64,000 nucleotides of DNA from Novosphingobium sp. Rr 2-17 (lineage in GTDB: Bacteria; Pseudomonadota; Alphaproteobacteria; Sphingomonadales; Sphingomonadaceae): NCBI RefSeq assembly GCF_000272475.1, contig NZ_AKFJ01000089.1, forward strand, positions 35,763-99,762. The letters are read 5' to 3'. Made by a program: the position numbers and the translations under genes. Of the stretch, positions 8,483 to 16,598 are shown one piece after another. Numbering within the stretch: the stretch's first letter is position 1; each line of letters opens with the position of its first letter. The notes under the pieces were generated by a model. The model saw only the letters and a list, made by a program, of their open reading frames with translations. It searched no databases and was not told the DNA's origin.

Positions 8483-9325
8483 CAGCATCCCATCCATTTT
8501 GTCGTCGCGGCTGAACCGCGATCATTTCAAAAGCCGCACAGCCTGCGGCGGATTATCCGTGCCCTCTTATCCGTGCCCTCCCCGCGCGAGCGCGCCGCCG
8601 CCGCTCCCGAAAGCCGCCGGCCCTGAGGGCCATCGCGACGATCCCAGGCCAGCGCGCGGCCGAGCCGAGGCTCAGCGCAAGCCCAAGCCTAAGCCCAAGC
8701 CCGTCTCGCTCTCGCGAACCTTGCGCACGGCAGCGAACGCCAGGACCGCGGCCAAGGCCCGGTCCCCGTCGATCATTCCGAAATCTTCGATGGCCGCGCC
8801 CTGGCCGACCGGACGCGCCACACCGCATTCGATGCGAACGGCACCGCAATGCCTGCCCAGCCGACTGAACCAATGCGCGTTCATCCGCCTCATCCCTTCC
8901 TCGATGCCGCGCCCCATAGTGCCGAAGCGACACCTGGACCGTCTCACATCATCTAGGCAGGATCATGCGAGGCTTGGCAGCCGCAAGCAACACATTGAGG
9001 TTCACTGTGCGGACGGGGTTGGGTTAGTTAATGGGAGAGGGTCGGGCCGAATGTTCCGGGCGGTACTGATCCGTCACTTCGAAATCATTGGGTCGATTGA
9101 TGTGGTTCAATGCTTTCAGATACTTGGAGGCAGAATGAGCACCGCCCTCTGGGCTGGATCGACACCGTTAACGGCTATGCGCCAATTGCGGCCACACAAA
9201 TCCTCTATCCAATCTCTCGCCGCGGACGCTTGCACCGGTCTCCGGCAGGAGTTTGAACGCTAGAAAAAGTAAACGATATTGGTAGCAGGGCCGCATATGC
9301 AGACATTTAGCATTAGTGCTGATCT
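8483..9325. other. 843-bp region without a convincing gene, marking the left edge of an AT-richer insert
   Basis: No frame here shows family features. The left half is GC-rich and low in complexity, with hexamer runs of the type GCCCAA at about 8678-8703. Those runs give nonsense Lys-Pro or Gly-Leu repeats in opposite frames. The right half becomes clearly more AT-rich as it approaches the nuclease-like gene. It may hold decayed coding sequence and the promoter of the gene at 9326. Confidence 0.45.
8553..8580. repeat. Perfect 14-bp tandem duplication
   Basis: TTATCCGTGCCCTC is present twice in direct succession just upstream of the MFS gene. It is probably a replication slippage product; the repeat spans no recognisable gene. 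Confidence 0.85.
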
Positions 9326-10945
9326 TTGCTAAACAGTGCAAGCGTTGCTACTACTGTTCGACAGGCCGTATCAATGGACGATCTCATAATGAGCGAAGAT
9401 GCCCGGCAGGCTGCGCTGAGGAATTTTTCACAAATCCTCAGCTGCGCCGATGATGAAGCTTTTCTACTAATGGTCTGGGGTGTCAACGCGTTACAATCGG
9501 GGAATCCAGCGGGCGGTTCGGACGTCTTTCCTTTTGGCGTCCCGAACGAGGTCATAACGGAAGATATGAGTACGGGTTGGTCGATATACCCTTGGGAACT
9601 TGAGACGATCGCTAACGAGATTTTGGCCTCCCCTAAAAGTGTCTATCAAAGTCTTGCATGCAATCGATGGGAAACTGTTCCAGTAATAATAAATCTTCTT
9701 CGTAAAATAGACGATTTAGATTTTTTAGAAAAAAAAGATTCAATTAACATATTTTCCGAATTATTTCGTCTAGGCGGCCGTCAATTTGAATGGCAACGGG
9801 GGTATCTAACAGTCCCGCAGTTCTACCGAAACATTTACATTTATGGCCAGGGGGTATGTGCTGAATATTTTAAATACAAGCATGGCATCGGCATAAACGA
9901 ACTCACGGTGGTTGGTTTCGGCATGTATGCCAGCTTTATGCAACGGCCTAATTTCACAGCCGATGGTGACTTCGAACTATTAGGCGTTAACAATAGTATG
10001 CGTGACAAAGCTCTCGCAATTCTCGCCGCACCTCTTGCAGATCTGCGTCAATTGGCAGGGCGCGAGCGTGAAAAATGGAATACGATGGCTTATAGACCAA
10101 GCATACTGAGGCGATTCCCATGTGTTCGGTACGGTCGGCGAATTCGGAAAATACGCTCACCGCTTCCCGCCCTGATCCTCGAGCGTATTACATCGGGCTT
10201 ATTTTATGACGTAATCGATGGGGGAGGTCCAGTCCGCGACGACTATGGTCGGCGATTTGAACAATATGCATTGCGTTATTTGCGTGCAATGATTCCGACA
10301 ATCGCTGCGGTGCCAGAAGCAAGCTACAAAGTGGCAAAAAATCGTTACTTAACCCCTGATATTATTGTTTCTAAGCAGCCATCTAGTGAGGTTGAGTTAG
10401 CGATAGAGTGCAAGTCCACTCGCATGTCGTTCGGCGCACGCTTTGCTGACGAGCCTGCAACTGAACGGGGCTACGATGATATCGTCAAAGGCATTTTTCA
10501 ATTGTGGCGATATTTTTCTCACTGTCGGCGAGGTTATGTTGGGCGAACAGTCGCTTCGGAAGCGATCGGGCTGGTTCTAACACTAGATAGCTGGATGGTT
10601 ATGAACAACGCAATTATGGATGAGATTTTTGCCCGCGCTAGCGCCATGTCTGATAAAAACGATCCTTTCATTGAGACACAAGATCGTCGGCCTATCGCGT
10701 TTTGTGCAATTCCCGATTTCGAAATGACGCTTACGATAGGCACAACTGATACGTTCTTGGAGGCCGTTCGTTCAGCCACCGAGCGAGATCACTTAGGCGG
10801 GCCTTTGTATAATCGACACGAGAAAATCGTCGACAGCGATACTCTTCCGCGCCCCTATCCATTCACGGATTTGGCTGAACTGTTGCCATGGTGGGGGATA
10901 TTCGAAGAAGGCAGGATCATTGCTGAAGCAGCGGGCGCACCCTGA
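9326..10945 (+). CDS. Hypothetical protein with a PD-(D/E)XK nuclease-like core
   Basis: A 539-residue protein that I cannot assign to a named family. The segment Pro344-Asp345 (RYLTPDIIVS) followed 16 residues later by Glu361-Cys-Lys363 (LAIECKST) fits the PD-(D/E)XK metal-dependent nuclease core, with hydrophobic strands on both sides as the fold requires. Residues 1-300 are mixed alpha/beta, rich in Trp, Tyr and Phe. There is no signal peptide or membrane segment. An alternative ATG exists at 9374. Base composition and codon use are visibly more AT-rich than the neighbours, which suggests recent acquisition. It has no operon partner. A defence or mobile-element nuclease is possible, but function is unproven. 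Confidence 0.75.
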   Translation: MLNSASVATTVRQAVSMDDLIMSEDARQAALRNFSQILSCADDEAFLLMVWGVNALQSGNPAGGSDVFPFGVPNEVITEDMSTGWSIYPWELETIANEILASPKSVYQSLACNRWETVPVIINLLRKIDDLDFLEKKDSINIFSELFRLGGRQFEWQRGYLTVPQFYRNIYIYGQGVCAEYFKYKHGIGINELTVVGFGMYASFMQRPNFTADGDFELLGVNNSMRDKALAILAAPLADLRQLAGREREKWNTMAYRPSILRRFPCVRYGRRIRKIRSPLPALILERITSGLFYDVIDGGGPVRDDYGRRFEQYALRYLRAMIPTIAAVPEASYKVAKNRYLTPDIIVSKQPSSEVELAIECKSTRMSFGARFADEPATERGYDDIVKGIFQLWRYFSHCRRGYVGRTVASEAIGLVLTLDSWMVMNNAIMDEIFARASAMSDKNDPFIETQDRRPIAFCAIPDFEMTLTIGTTDTFLEAVRSATERDHLGGPLYNRHEKIVDSDTLPRPYPFTDLAELLPWWGIFEEGRIIAEAAGAP

Positions 10946-11069
10946 TAAGCCGTAATATTTTAGATGTCACTTCAACCGTCCATTAGAACTAAAACGGTCC
11001 GTCCGCTATTGGGAAATGTCGGTCGAATAGAACTTAATGAACGGTGCCAGTTCCGATCTGCCACCCAAC

Positions 11070-12140
11070 TCAGCACCCCCTCACCCCCCAAGGCCGCTCC
11101 CCCGCCCACGCCCGCGCAATCAGCCCTCGGATCGCCTCGCGCTCGATCGGGCGGGGGTTCCAGTAGGGGTTGGCGATGGCGATTTGCGTGGCTTTGTCGA
11201 TGCCGTCGTGGGGCATGCCGAGGTCTTTGAGCGCGGGGGGCGCGGCGACGGCGCGGGCGAGGTCGTAGAGGGCTTGCGCCGGGTCGTTGGTCTTGAGCGC
11301 CTCGCACAGCATCGCCATCGCCTCGGGCGTCGCGGGGGCGTTGTAGGCGACGGCGTGGGGCAGCACGATCGCGTGGGTCTCGGCGTGCGGCAGGTCGAAG
11401 CTGCCGCCCAGCGTGTGGCACAGCTTGTGGTGCAGCGCCATGCCGACCGAGCCGAGCACCGCGCCGCACAGCCACGCGCCGTACAGCGCGCCCGCGCGAG
11501 CCTCGACATCGTGCGGCGCCTGGGCGATGGTGGGCAGCGCGTCGGCCAGCGCCTCGATCCCGGCCTTGGCCATCATCTGCATGATCGGGTTGGTGTCCTG
11601 CGCATACAGCCCCTCCACCGCGTGGGCGATGGCGTTGATGCCGCTGGTGCCAGACAAGCCCACCGGCAGGCCGAGCGTCAGGTCCACATCGTACAGCACC
11701 AGTTCGGGCAGCACTTTGTCGCTCTTGAGCGTGGTCTTGATGCCGTTTTCGGTCTGGCCCAGGATCGGGGTCATTTCCGATCCGGCATAGGTGGTGGGGA
11801 TCGCCACTTGCGGCAGATCGGTGCGCAAGGCGATGGCTTTGCCAAGCCCGGTGGTCGAGCCGCCACCGAACGCGACGAGGCAATCGGCGCCTGCCTCGCG
11901 CACGGCATCGAGCGCGCGCTGCGTCACCTCTACGGGCGTGTGCATCGCGGCGCCGTCGAAGTGGCCGACGATGGCCGCGACGCCGGACGTCGCATCGCGC
12001 GCGGCCTCGGCCTGACCCGGCGTCGAAAGCAGCATGGCGCGCGTTCCGCCCACCGTTTCGATGGCGTTTTCAAGCTGTTTGAGGGTGCCCTGGCCGAAGA
12101 TCACATGGGCCGGCAGGCCGCGATAGACGAAGTTGTGCAT
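11070..12140 (-). CDS. hapF: Maleylacetate reductase
   Basis: A 356-residue iron-type alcohol dehydrogenase family member of the maleylacetate reductase branch. The nucleotide-binding motif is FGGGSTTGLGKAIALRTDLP, followed by AIPTTYAGSEMTPI, a signature of this branch, then the dehydroquinate-synthase-like helical domain with NAIAHAVEG and HHKLCHTLGG. It reduces maleylacetate to 3-oxoadipate with NAD(P)H. The ATG at 12140 is chosen because GAGG lies about 8 bases upstream; a GTG four codons earlier is possible. It lies directly downstream of the aldehyde dehydrogenase, in the order seen for hydroquinone (hap/pnp) pathways. The symbol is by analogy with the Pseudomonas hap cluster. Confidence 0.92.
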   Translation of the reverse strand: MHNFVYRGLPAHVIFGQGTLKQLENAIETVGGTRAMLLSTPGQAEAARDATSGVAAIVGHFDGAAMHTPVEVTQRALDAVREAGADCLVAFGGGSTTGLGKAIALRTDLPQVAIPTTYAGSEMTPILGQTENGIKTTLKSDKVLPELVLYDVDLTLGLPVGLSGTSGINAIAHAVEGLYAQDTNPIMQMMAKAGIEALADALPTIAQAPHDVEARAGALYGAWLCGAVLGSVGMALHHKLCHTLGGSFDLPHAETHAIVLPHAVAYNAPATPEAMAMLCEALKTNDPAQALYDLARAVAAPPALKDLGMPHDGIDKATQIAIANPYWNPRPIEREAIRGLIARAWAGERPWGVRGC

Positions 12141-12191
12141 GTTCTCGCGCACCTCAAAACCGCTGATGGCGCGCTATCGACGCCTTAAGCG

Positions 12192-12213
12192 CACCTTATC
12201 GACACCTTATCGA
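12192..12213. repeat. 11-bp tandem duplication at the 3' end of the aldehyde dehydrogenase gene
   Basis: CACCTTATCGA occurs twice in succession. The copy at 12203-12213 contains the TAA stop of the aldehyde dehydrogenase gene (minus strand), and the second copy places an identical stop-containing segment just downstream. Confidence 0.7.
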
Positions 12214-13703
12214 CGGTAGAACGGGGGGATCTTGGCATCGACGTTGATCCACACCGATTTCGCCTGGGTATATTCGCGCATAGCCTCGAACCCCATTTCG
12301 CGCCCGTAGCCCGACATCCCAACCCCGCCGAACGGCGATGCGGGATGCACGCGCTTGTAGCAATTGACCCACACCATCCCGGCGTGAATCTGCTTAGCAA
12401 ACCGGTGCGCCCGCGTAATATCCTGCGTCCAAAGCCCCGCTCCCAAGCCATAATCGGTCTCGTTGGCGATGGCCAAAGCCTCTTCGTCAGTCTTGAAGGT
12501 CAGCACCGTCACGAACGGTCCGAACACTTCCTCGGTCGCCACCCGGTCGCCCGGTTTGGCCCGCACGATCGTCGGCTCGACGAAACAACCCTTTGCAAAC
12601 GCAGCACCTTCCGGCGCCTCGCCGCCCGCCAGAACCTGCGCCCCTTGCGCCTTCGCCACCGCGACATAGTCCAGCACCCGCTGCTGGTGCAGCCGCGATG
12701 TCAGCGGCCCCATCTCGGTTTCAGGGTCCAGCGGATCGCCCAGCTTGATCGACTTGGTTAGCGCCACGAATTGCTCAAGCACTTGATCGACCACGGATTC
12801 ATGCACGATCAACCGCGATCCGGCGATGCACGCCTGCCCCTGGTTGTGGAAGATCGCAAACGCCGAACCGCCAATGGCCGCAGGAATATTGGCATCGGCA
12901 AAGATGATGTTCGGCCCCTTGCCGCCCAATTCGAGCTGCACTTTCTTGAGGTTACCCGCCGAAGCCTCGACGATCTTGCGCCCCGTCGCGGTAGAACCCG
13001 TAAACGCCACCTTGCCGACCTGCGGATGCTCGGCAATGCGCTGGCCAACGGTGTGGCCGTAGCCGGTTACGATGTTGACGACGCCCGCCGGAATGCCGAC
13101 CTCCAGCATCAGCTCGCCGATGCGCAAAGTCGATAAAGGCGTGATTTCCGAGGGCTTTATGACCACGGTGTTACCCGCCGCCAGCGCCGGTCCCATCTTC
13201 CAGCTAGTGAACATCAGCGGGAAGTTCCACGGCACGATCGCCCCGACGACGCCGATCGGCTCGCGCTCGACATAGTTCAGGAAACCGGCGTCAACCGGGA
13301 TGACCGAGCCCTCGATCTTGTCCGCCATGCCGCCGAAATAGCGAAAGCACAGCGCCGTGCGCGGCACGTCGAGCGACAGGCAATCGCGGATCGGATGCCC
13401 GGTGTCGAGTGACTCCAACCGCGCCAGATTGGCCGCATCCGCCTCGATCGCATCGGCCAGCTTGAGCAGCAAGCGCCCGCGCTCATGCCCGGCCAGCGCC
13501 CGCCACGCCGGGAAAGCACGCTGCGCTGCCGCCACCGCCAGATCGACATCCGCCGCCGTCGCTTCGGCAACGTCCGCGATCTTGCTGCCATCGTAAGGGT
13601 TCTCGACCGCGATGGTGGTGCCGGCAACCCCATCCACCCACTGCCCGTCGATCAGGAGTTTCGTTTGCAGACGGTCGATTACGTGAGGATCATCAAGGGC
13701 CAT
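12207..13703 (-). CDS. hapE: Aldehyde dehydrogenase, probable 4-hydroxymuconic semialdehyde dehydrogenase
   Basis: A 498-residue NAD(P)-dependent aldehyde dehydrogenase of usual length. Landmarks are PWNFPLMFTSWKMGPALAAG (cofactor site), VAFTGSTATGRKI, the catalytic Glu in LELGGKGPNI, the nucleophilic Cys in NQGQACIAGSR, and EVFGPFVTVL. The ATG at MALDDPH is preferred to an upstream TTG. Lying between the hydroquinone dioxygenase large-subunit gene and the maleylacetate reductase gene, all on one strand, it most likely oxidises 4-hydroxymuconic semialdehyde to maleylacetate. That substrate is inferred from context; the family itself is broad. Confidence 0.88.
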   Translation of the reverse strand: MALDDPHVIDRLQTKLLIDGQWVDGVAGTTIAVENPYDGSKIADVAEATAADVDLAVAAAQRAFPAWRALAGHERGRLLLKLADAIEADAANLARLESLDTGHPIRDCLSLDVPRTALCFRYFGGMADKIEGSVIPVDAGFLNYVEREPIGVVGAIVPWNFPLMFTSWKMGPALAAGNTVVIKPSEITPLSTLRIGELMLEVGIPAGVVNIVTGYGHTVGQRIAEHPQVGKVAFTGSTATGRKIVEASAGNLKKVQLELGGKGPNIIFADANIPAAIGGSAFAIFHNQGQACIAGSRLIVHESVVDQVLEQFVALTKSIKLGDPLDPETEMGPLTSRLHQQRVLDYVAVAKAQGAQVLAGGEAPEGAAFAKGCFVEPTIVRAKPGDRVATEEVFGPFVTVLTFKTDEEALAIANETDYGLGAGLWTQDITRAHRFAKQIHAGMVWVNCYKRVHPASPFGGVGMSGYGREMGFEAMREYTQAKSVWINVDAKIPPFYRR

Positions 13704-13738
13704 GTACCGGTTCCGCGCCAATTCGAATGCAAAAGGGG

Positions 13739-13758
13739 CCGCGCCACCAGGGGCGCGG
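13739..13758 (-). other. Short hairpin between dioxygenase and aldehyde dehydrogenase genes
   Basis: CCGCGCC (13739-13745) and GGCGCGG (13752-13758) form a 7-bp GC-only stem with a 6-base loop in the 78-base gap inside the probable operon. There is no U-tract, so it is more likely an mRNA processing or stability element, or chance, than a terminator. Confidence 0.35.
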
Positions 13759-13781
13759 TAGTGTCAGATTTTCGGAAGGTG

Positions 13782-14810
13782 TCAGAAGGACACGGAAACC
13801 GTCGGCGCCGTGCCGTCCTGGATCATCTGCGGGATCTTGGGCGAGCCGTTTTCCCACACCAGCAGCATCGAGCGCTTGGTCGAATAACCCTGGTGGCGGA
13901 TGTCGGCGGGCATGCAGCAGATGTCGCCGGCACGTGCCGTGACGCGGGCGCGCGGTTTGCCGGTTTCCTTGTCCTTGATATCCCACACGATTTCGTCGGA
14001 CAATTGCAGGAACCACTCGCAGCGATCGTTGCCGTGCTCGACCGGGAGGATGAATTCTTCCGAAGTCGGACAGAACAAGCTGTCGCCCACCACCGAGCAG
14101 ACGCTGGGGTTCCACGTCACGTCCGAGCGCGAGAGGTAGCCGAACAAGTTGTAGGCGCTCACTTCGCCTTCGAAACCAGGCTCGGCTTCGACCAGAGGCT
14201 GGCTCTGGTCGACATCGGCGAACTGGCGATTGACCGGAAAGCCATTGGCGTCGGTGCGCACAGGGGTGTCGCCCGGCAAGCCGACCATGCGGCGGGCGGT
14301 GACACGCTCACGCAGGATCGCAGCGTCGTTGTTGCCGTTCTTGGTGCCCCAGGGCGTGCCGGTTTCCATCGGCGCTGCGAACGGATCGTAGCCTTCGTTG
14401 GTCCAGTCGGCGAGGATTTCCTTGAACACGCCCATCAGCGCCGGGCTTTGGAAGCGTTCCGAAAAGTCACGTCCGGCAGCGCGATAGGCATCGTTGTAGA
14501 GGCCGCCGAACAGCGTCACTTCGCCATAGTGGTTCAGCGTGCCGAACACATGGTCGAAGTTGACGGTGCCATAGAAGAATCCCCAGGCGACATCGCGCAT
14601 CATCGCGCGCAGGAATACGTCGATCGCCATGATGTGCGAGCCGCCCGGCCAGGTCAGGCGGGCAAAGTATTCGTCGCGGGTGAAGGTAAAGCTGCCGGCG
14701 CGGAACGAGCGGTAGCCGGTGGCATTGCTGATACCCAGCTCCGCCGTATCGGTGAGCGCGGTGCTGCCAGCTTTGGGAGCGGTTTGTTCGAGGGTTTCGG
14801 ACATTGCCAT
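13782..14810 (-). CDS. hapD: Hydroquinone 1,2-dioxygenase, large subunit
   Basis: A 342-residue protein resembling the large subunit (HapD/PnpD type) of the two-subunit Fe(II) hydroquinone dioxygenase. It contains His259-x-Asn261-x3-Glu265 (PVEHGNDRCEWF). The same spacing is known for the iron ligands of PnpD (His256/Asn258/Glu262, from memory). A cupin-like C-terminal part includes VTARAGDICCMPADIRHQG. The ATG at 14810 has AGGAG 8 bases upstream. The enzyme opens hydroquinone to 4-hydroxymuconic semialdehyde. It starts 22 bases after the small-subunit gene. Activity on chlorinated or alkylated hydroquinones is possible. Confidence 0.9.
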   Translation of the reverse strand: MAMSETLEQTAPKAGSTALTDTAELGISNATGYRSFRAGSFTFTRDEYFARLTWPGGSHIMAIDVFLRAMMRDVAWGFFYGTVNFDHVFGTLNHYGEVTLFGGLYNDAYRAAGRDFSERFQSPALMGVFKEILADWTNEGYDPFAAPMETGTPWGTKNGNNDAAILRERVTARRMVGLPGDTPVRTDANGFPVNRQFADVDQSQPLVEAEPGFEGEVSAYNLFGYLSRSDVTWNPSVCSVVGDSLFCPTSEEFILPVEHGNDRCEWFLQLSDEIVWDIKDKETGKPRARVTARAGDICCMPADIRHQGYSTKRSMLLVWENGSPKIPQMIQDGTAPTVSVSF

Positions 14811-14832
14811 GATCGTATCTCCTTGCGCGCGC

Positions 14833-15345
14833 TTAGGCGGCTTGCGTCTGGCAGATCTCGGCCCACTTCTGGACCGTGACATCGCCTTCGATGGTCTGGA
14901 TCAGGATCGCAGCCGCCGTCGCTGCTTCGAAGCGATAGGCCGCCCCGACCGGCAGCAGCGCCTGGTGGCCCCGGCCCAGCACGACGCGTCCCATTTTGCG
15001 ACCCTCGGGCAGGACGTCGGCGATCTGCACCGCGCCTTCGCGTTGTGGATCGACGTGGGCAGTAGGATCAGCAAGCTTGAGGAAGTGGACCTCGACGCTA
15101 CCGTCCACGCACACGACGAACTCGTCATGCGCGCAAGTGTACCAAGGCGAGATGCCCTCTGCGCGAGCGACCTCGATCACGTATTCGAAGTTCTTGCCCA
15201 CCGCGACCCGCTCGTAAGGCGCGGACGTGGCGGCGACTTCGAAGATGTTGGAAAAGACATAATTGCGCGGATTGTCGTCGATGATCTCGACACCGCCCTT
15301 GCGATAGTCGGCCAGCGAACCGAACTGCGTGACAACGTCAGCCAT
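14833..15345 (-). CDS. hapC: Hydroquinone 1,2-dioxygenase, small subunit
   Basis: A 170-residue protein of the size (about 18-19 kDa) and type of the HapC/PnpC small subunit. It shows the cupin-like segments WYTCAHDEFVVCVDGSVEVHF and LGRGHQALLPVGAAYRF. GAGAGGAAA precedes the ATG. It lies directly upstream of the large-subunit gene, as in known hydroquinone dioxygenase operons, and would be structural rather than the metal-carrying subunit. It also begins the four-gene block that leads to 3-oxoadipate. Confidence 0.9.
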   Translation of the reverse strand: MADVVTQFGSLADYRKGGVEIIDDNPRNYVFSNIFEVAATSAPYERVAVGKNFEYVIEVARAEGISPWYTCAHDEFVVCVDGSVEVHFLKLADPTAHVDPQREGAVQIADVLPEGRKMGRVVLGRGHQALLPVGAAYRFEAATAAAILIQTIEGDVTVQKWAEICQTQAA

Positions 15346-15505
15346 GGTGCGAAAATTTCCTCTCGAAGACTTGCCTCGGCGTGCTTCGATGTGTGGGCCT
15401 TCACCTTTGCGACGGACCCAGCAGCTTCGAGCAAGCCTGTTTTATGATGGCAAGCCGACGTTAGCCGACGCGCAGGGTGACGGCCTGCACAAACCCGCCT
15501 TTTTC

Positions 15506-15530
15506 CTGTCGAATCCGGACAGACTGCCCG
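15506..15530. promoter_or_regulatory. Candidate operator upstream of the hydroquinone dioxygenase operon
   Basis: CTGTC (15506-15510) and GACAG (15518-15522) form an inverted repeat around GAATCCG. The overlapping ATCCGGACA also appears upstream of the TonB receptor gene at 5531. It lies about 165 bases upstream of hapC and next to the 3' end of the AraC-type regulator gene. Assignment to that regulator is inference. Confidence 0.25.
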
Positions 15531-15534
15531 GATA

Positions 15535-16437
15535 TTAGTTACGCAGCGCCCGGCGATAGGCGGCGGGTGTCGCTCCTTGCTGGCGACCGAACAGCCGAGT
15601 GAGGTGTTCCTGACTGCTGAAACCGCAGCGATAGGCGATCTCGGCAATAGCAAGGTCGCCGCGCAGCAACTCGCGCGCGCGGGCCAGGCGTTGCTCGATC
15701 ACGTGTTGGTGCGGGGTGCGCCCGGTCGCCCGCTTGAACTGCCGGGCGAACTGGAAGGCGCCGAGGCCGGCGGCAGCGGCCAGATCCTCGATCCGCAAAG
15801 GTTGCTCCATCTGCGCTTCGATCAGATCATCGACGGCGACCAACTGGCGCCGCGTCAGCCCCTCACGTCGATCATCGGGCAGCGACGTGCCGGTCGAATG
15901 GCACCGCACCAGTTGTGCTGCGAGCAGCCGCGCGGCACCGTCTGCAAAGAAATCGGACTGGCGATCAACCATCATGGTAACGGCGCTGCGCCCCAATTGC
16001 TCGATCAGCGGATCGTGCTCACCCAGGCGCGGCATGAATTCCACCCTCGCGGGATCGCCCTTGCATAGCTCGGCTGCGGCGGCGAGCAGCAAGCTGCGAC
16101 GGACATACAAGTGGACGGTTTCGAGCGGGTCCATCAATTCGACTCCGAAATCGCGGCCCGCCGGCAGCAGAAACAGCCCGCCCTTCCCGATCCGCCGTTT
16201 CGCCTTGTCGCCACTCAGGTCGCGCTCGACTCGCGCAGGCCCCGTCAGATGAACGATGACGAGATGATCGTCACAAGCCTCGTAGCGATCGCGATACGGT
16301 CGCTCGAACTGATGCGACGCGTAGAGCGAGCGCCAGCCCAACTCGTCGCTGGATCGCGCGATCCGGTGCTCTGGACGCAGCAGAATGCCGTGAGTTTGCC
16401 CAGCGGTAAACGCCTGTCCCTTAGCGGAAGCCATCAT
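15535..16437 (-). CDS. AraC-family transcriptional regulator
   Basis: A 300-residue regulator. The N-terminal half (about 1-180) is an AraC-binding-like/cupin ligand domain (FLLPAGRDFGVELMDPLETV). The C-terminal 100 residues hold two helix-turn-helix motifs: LRIEDLAAAAGLGAFQFARQ and IAEIAYRCGFSSQEHLTRLF, with GATPAAYRR at the end. AAGGAG lies 7 bases before the start. It sits immediately upstream of the hydroquinone dioxygenase operon on the same strand and diverges from the 3-oxoadipate CoA-transferase operon. It is therefore a likely activator of ring cleavage genes, although the inducer is unknown. Confidence 0.9.
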   Translation of the reverse strand: MMASAKGQAFTAGQTHGILLRPEHRIARSSDELGWRSLYASHQFERPYRDRYEACDDHLVIVHLTGPARVERDLSGDKAKRRIGKGGLFLLPAGRDFGVELMDPLETVHLYVRRSLLLAAAAELCKGDPARVEFMPRLGEHDPLIEQLGRSAVTMMVDRQSDFFADGAARLLAAQLVRCHSTGTSLPDDRREGLTRRQLVAVDDLIEAQMEQPLRIEDLAAAAGLGAFQFARQFKRATGRTPHQHVIEQRLARARELLRGDLAIAEIAYRCGFSSQEHLTRLFGRQQGATPAAYRRALRN

Positions 16438-16547
16438 CGGGTCGCTCCTTGGCTGACCATCTGCATCATCTCACCACGCGGTCGAACCGCTTCTATTTTG
16501 AAAAATCCTACAGCAGCCGTTTGCGTAGCGCGAGCAGTTTGCCTAAT

Positions 16548-16582
16548 GTTCGAATAACGGTCAACACGTCCGATTATCGTGC
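16548..16582 (+). promoter_or_regulatory. Candidate IclR/PcaR-type operator before the 3-oxoadipate CoA-transferase operon
   Basis: GTCCGATTATCGTGC (16568-16582) matches 12 of 15 positions of the reverse complement of GTTCGATAATCGCAC, the motif I recall for PcaR/PcaU/PobR-type IclR regulators. Its core CGAT-T-ATCG is palindromic. A second related stretch, GTTCGAATAAC, begins at 16548. The site lies directly before the Shine-Dalgarno sequence of pcaI. An IclR-type regulator encoded at 19284-20057 could bind it. Confidence 0.45.
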
Positions 16583-16598
16583 ATTAGGAGCTGTCTTG

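Noticed and set aside
8678..8703. Short GCCCAA-type hexamer run considered as a CRISPR or satellite repeat
   Set aside because: The units are contiguous with no spacers and only about four copies, so it is simple low-complexity sequence.
8439..9263. 274-codon plus-strand and 91-126-codon minus-strand open frames in the spacer before the nuclease-like gene
   Set aside because: They consist of low-complexity Lys-Pro or Gly-Leu runs from hexamer repeats and have no good ribosome site or family similarity.
13485..14879. 464-codon open frame on the plus strand
   Set aside because: It is antisense to the hydroquinone dioxygenase large subunit and part of the aldehyde dehydrogenase gene, both of which have convincing motifs.
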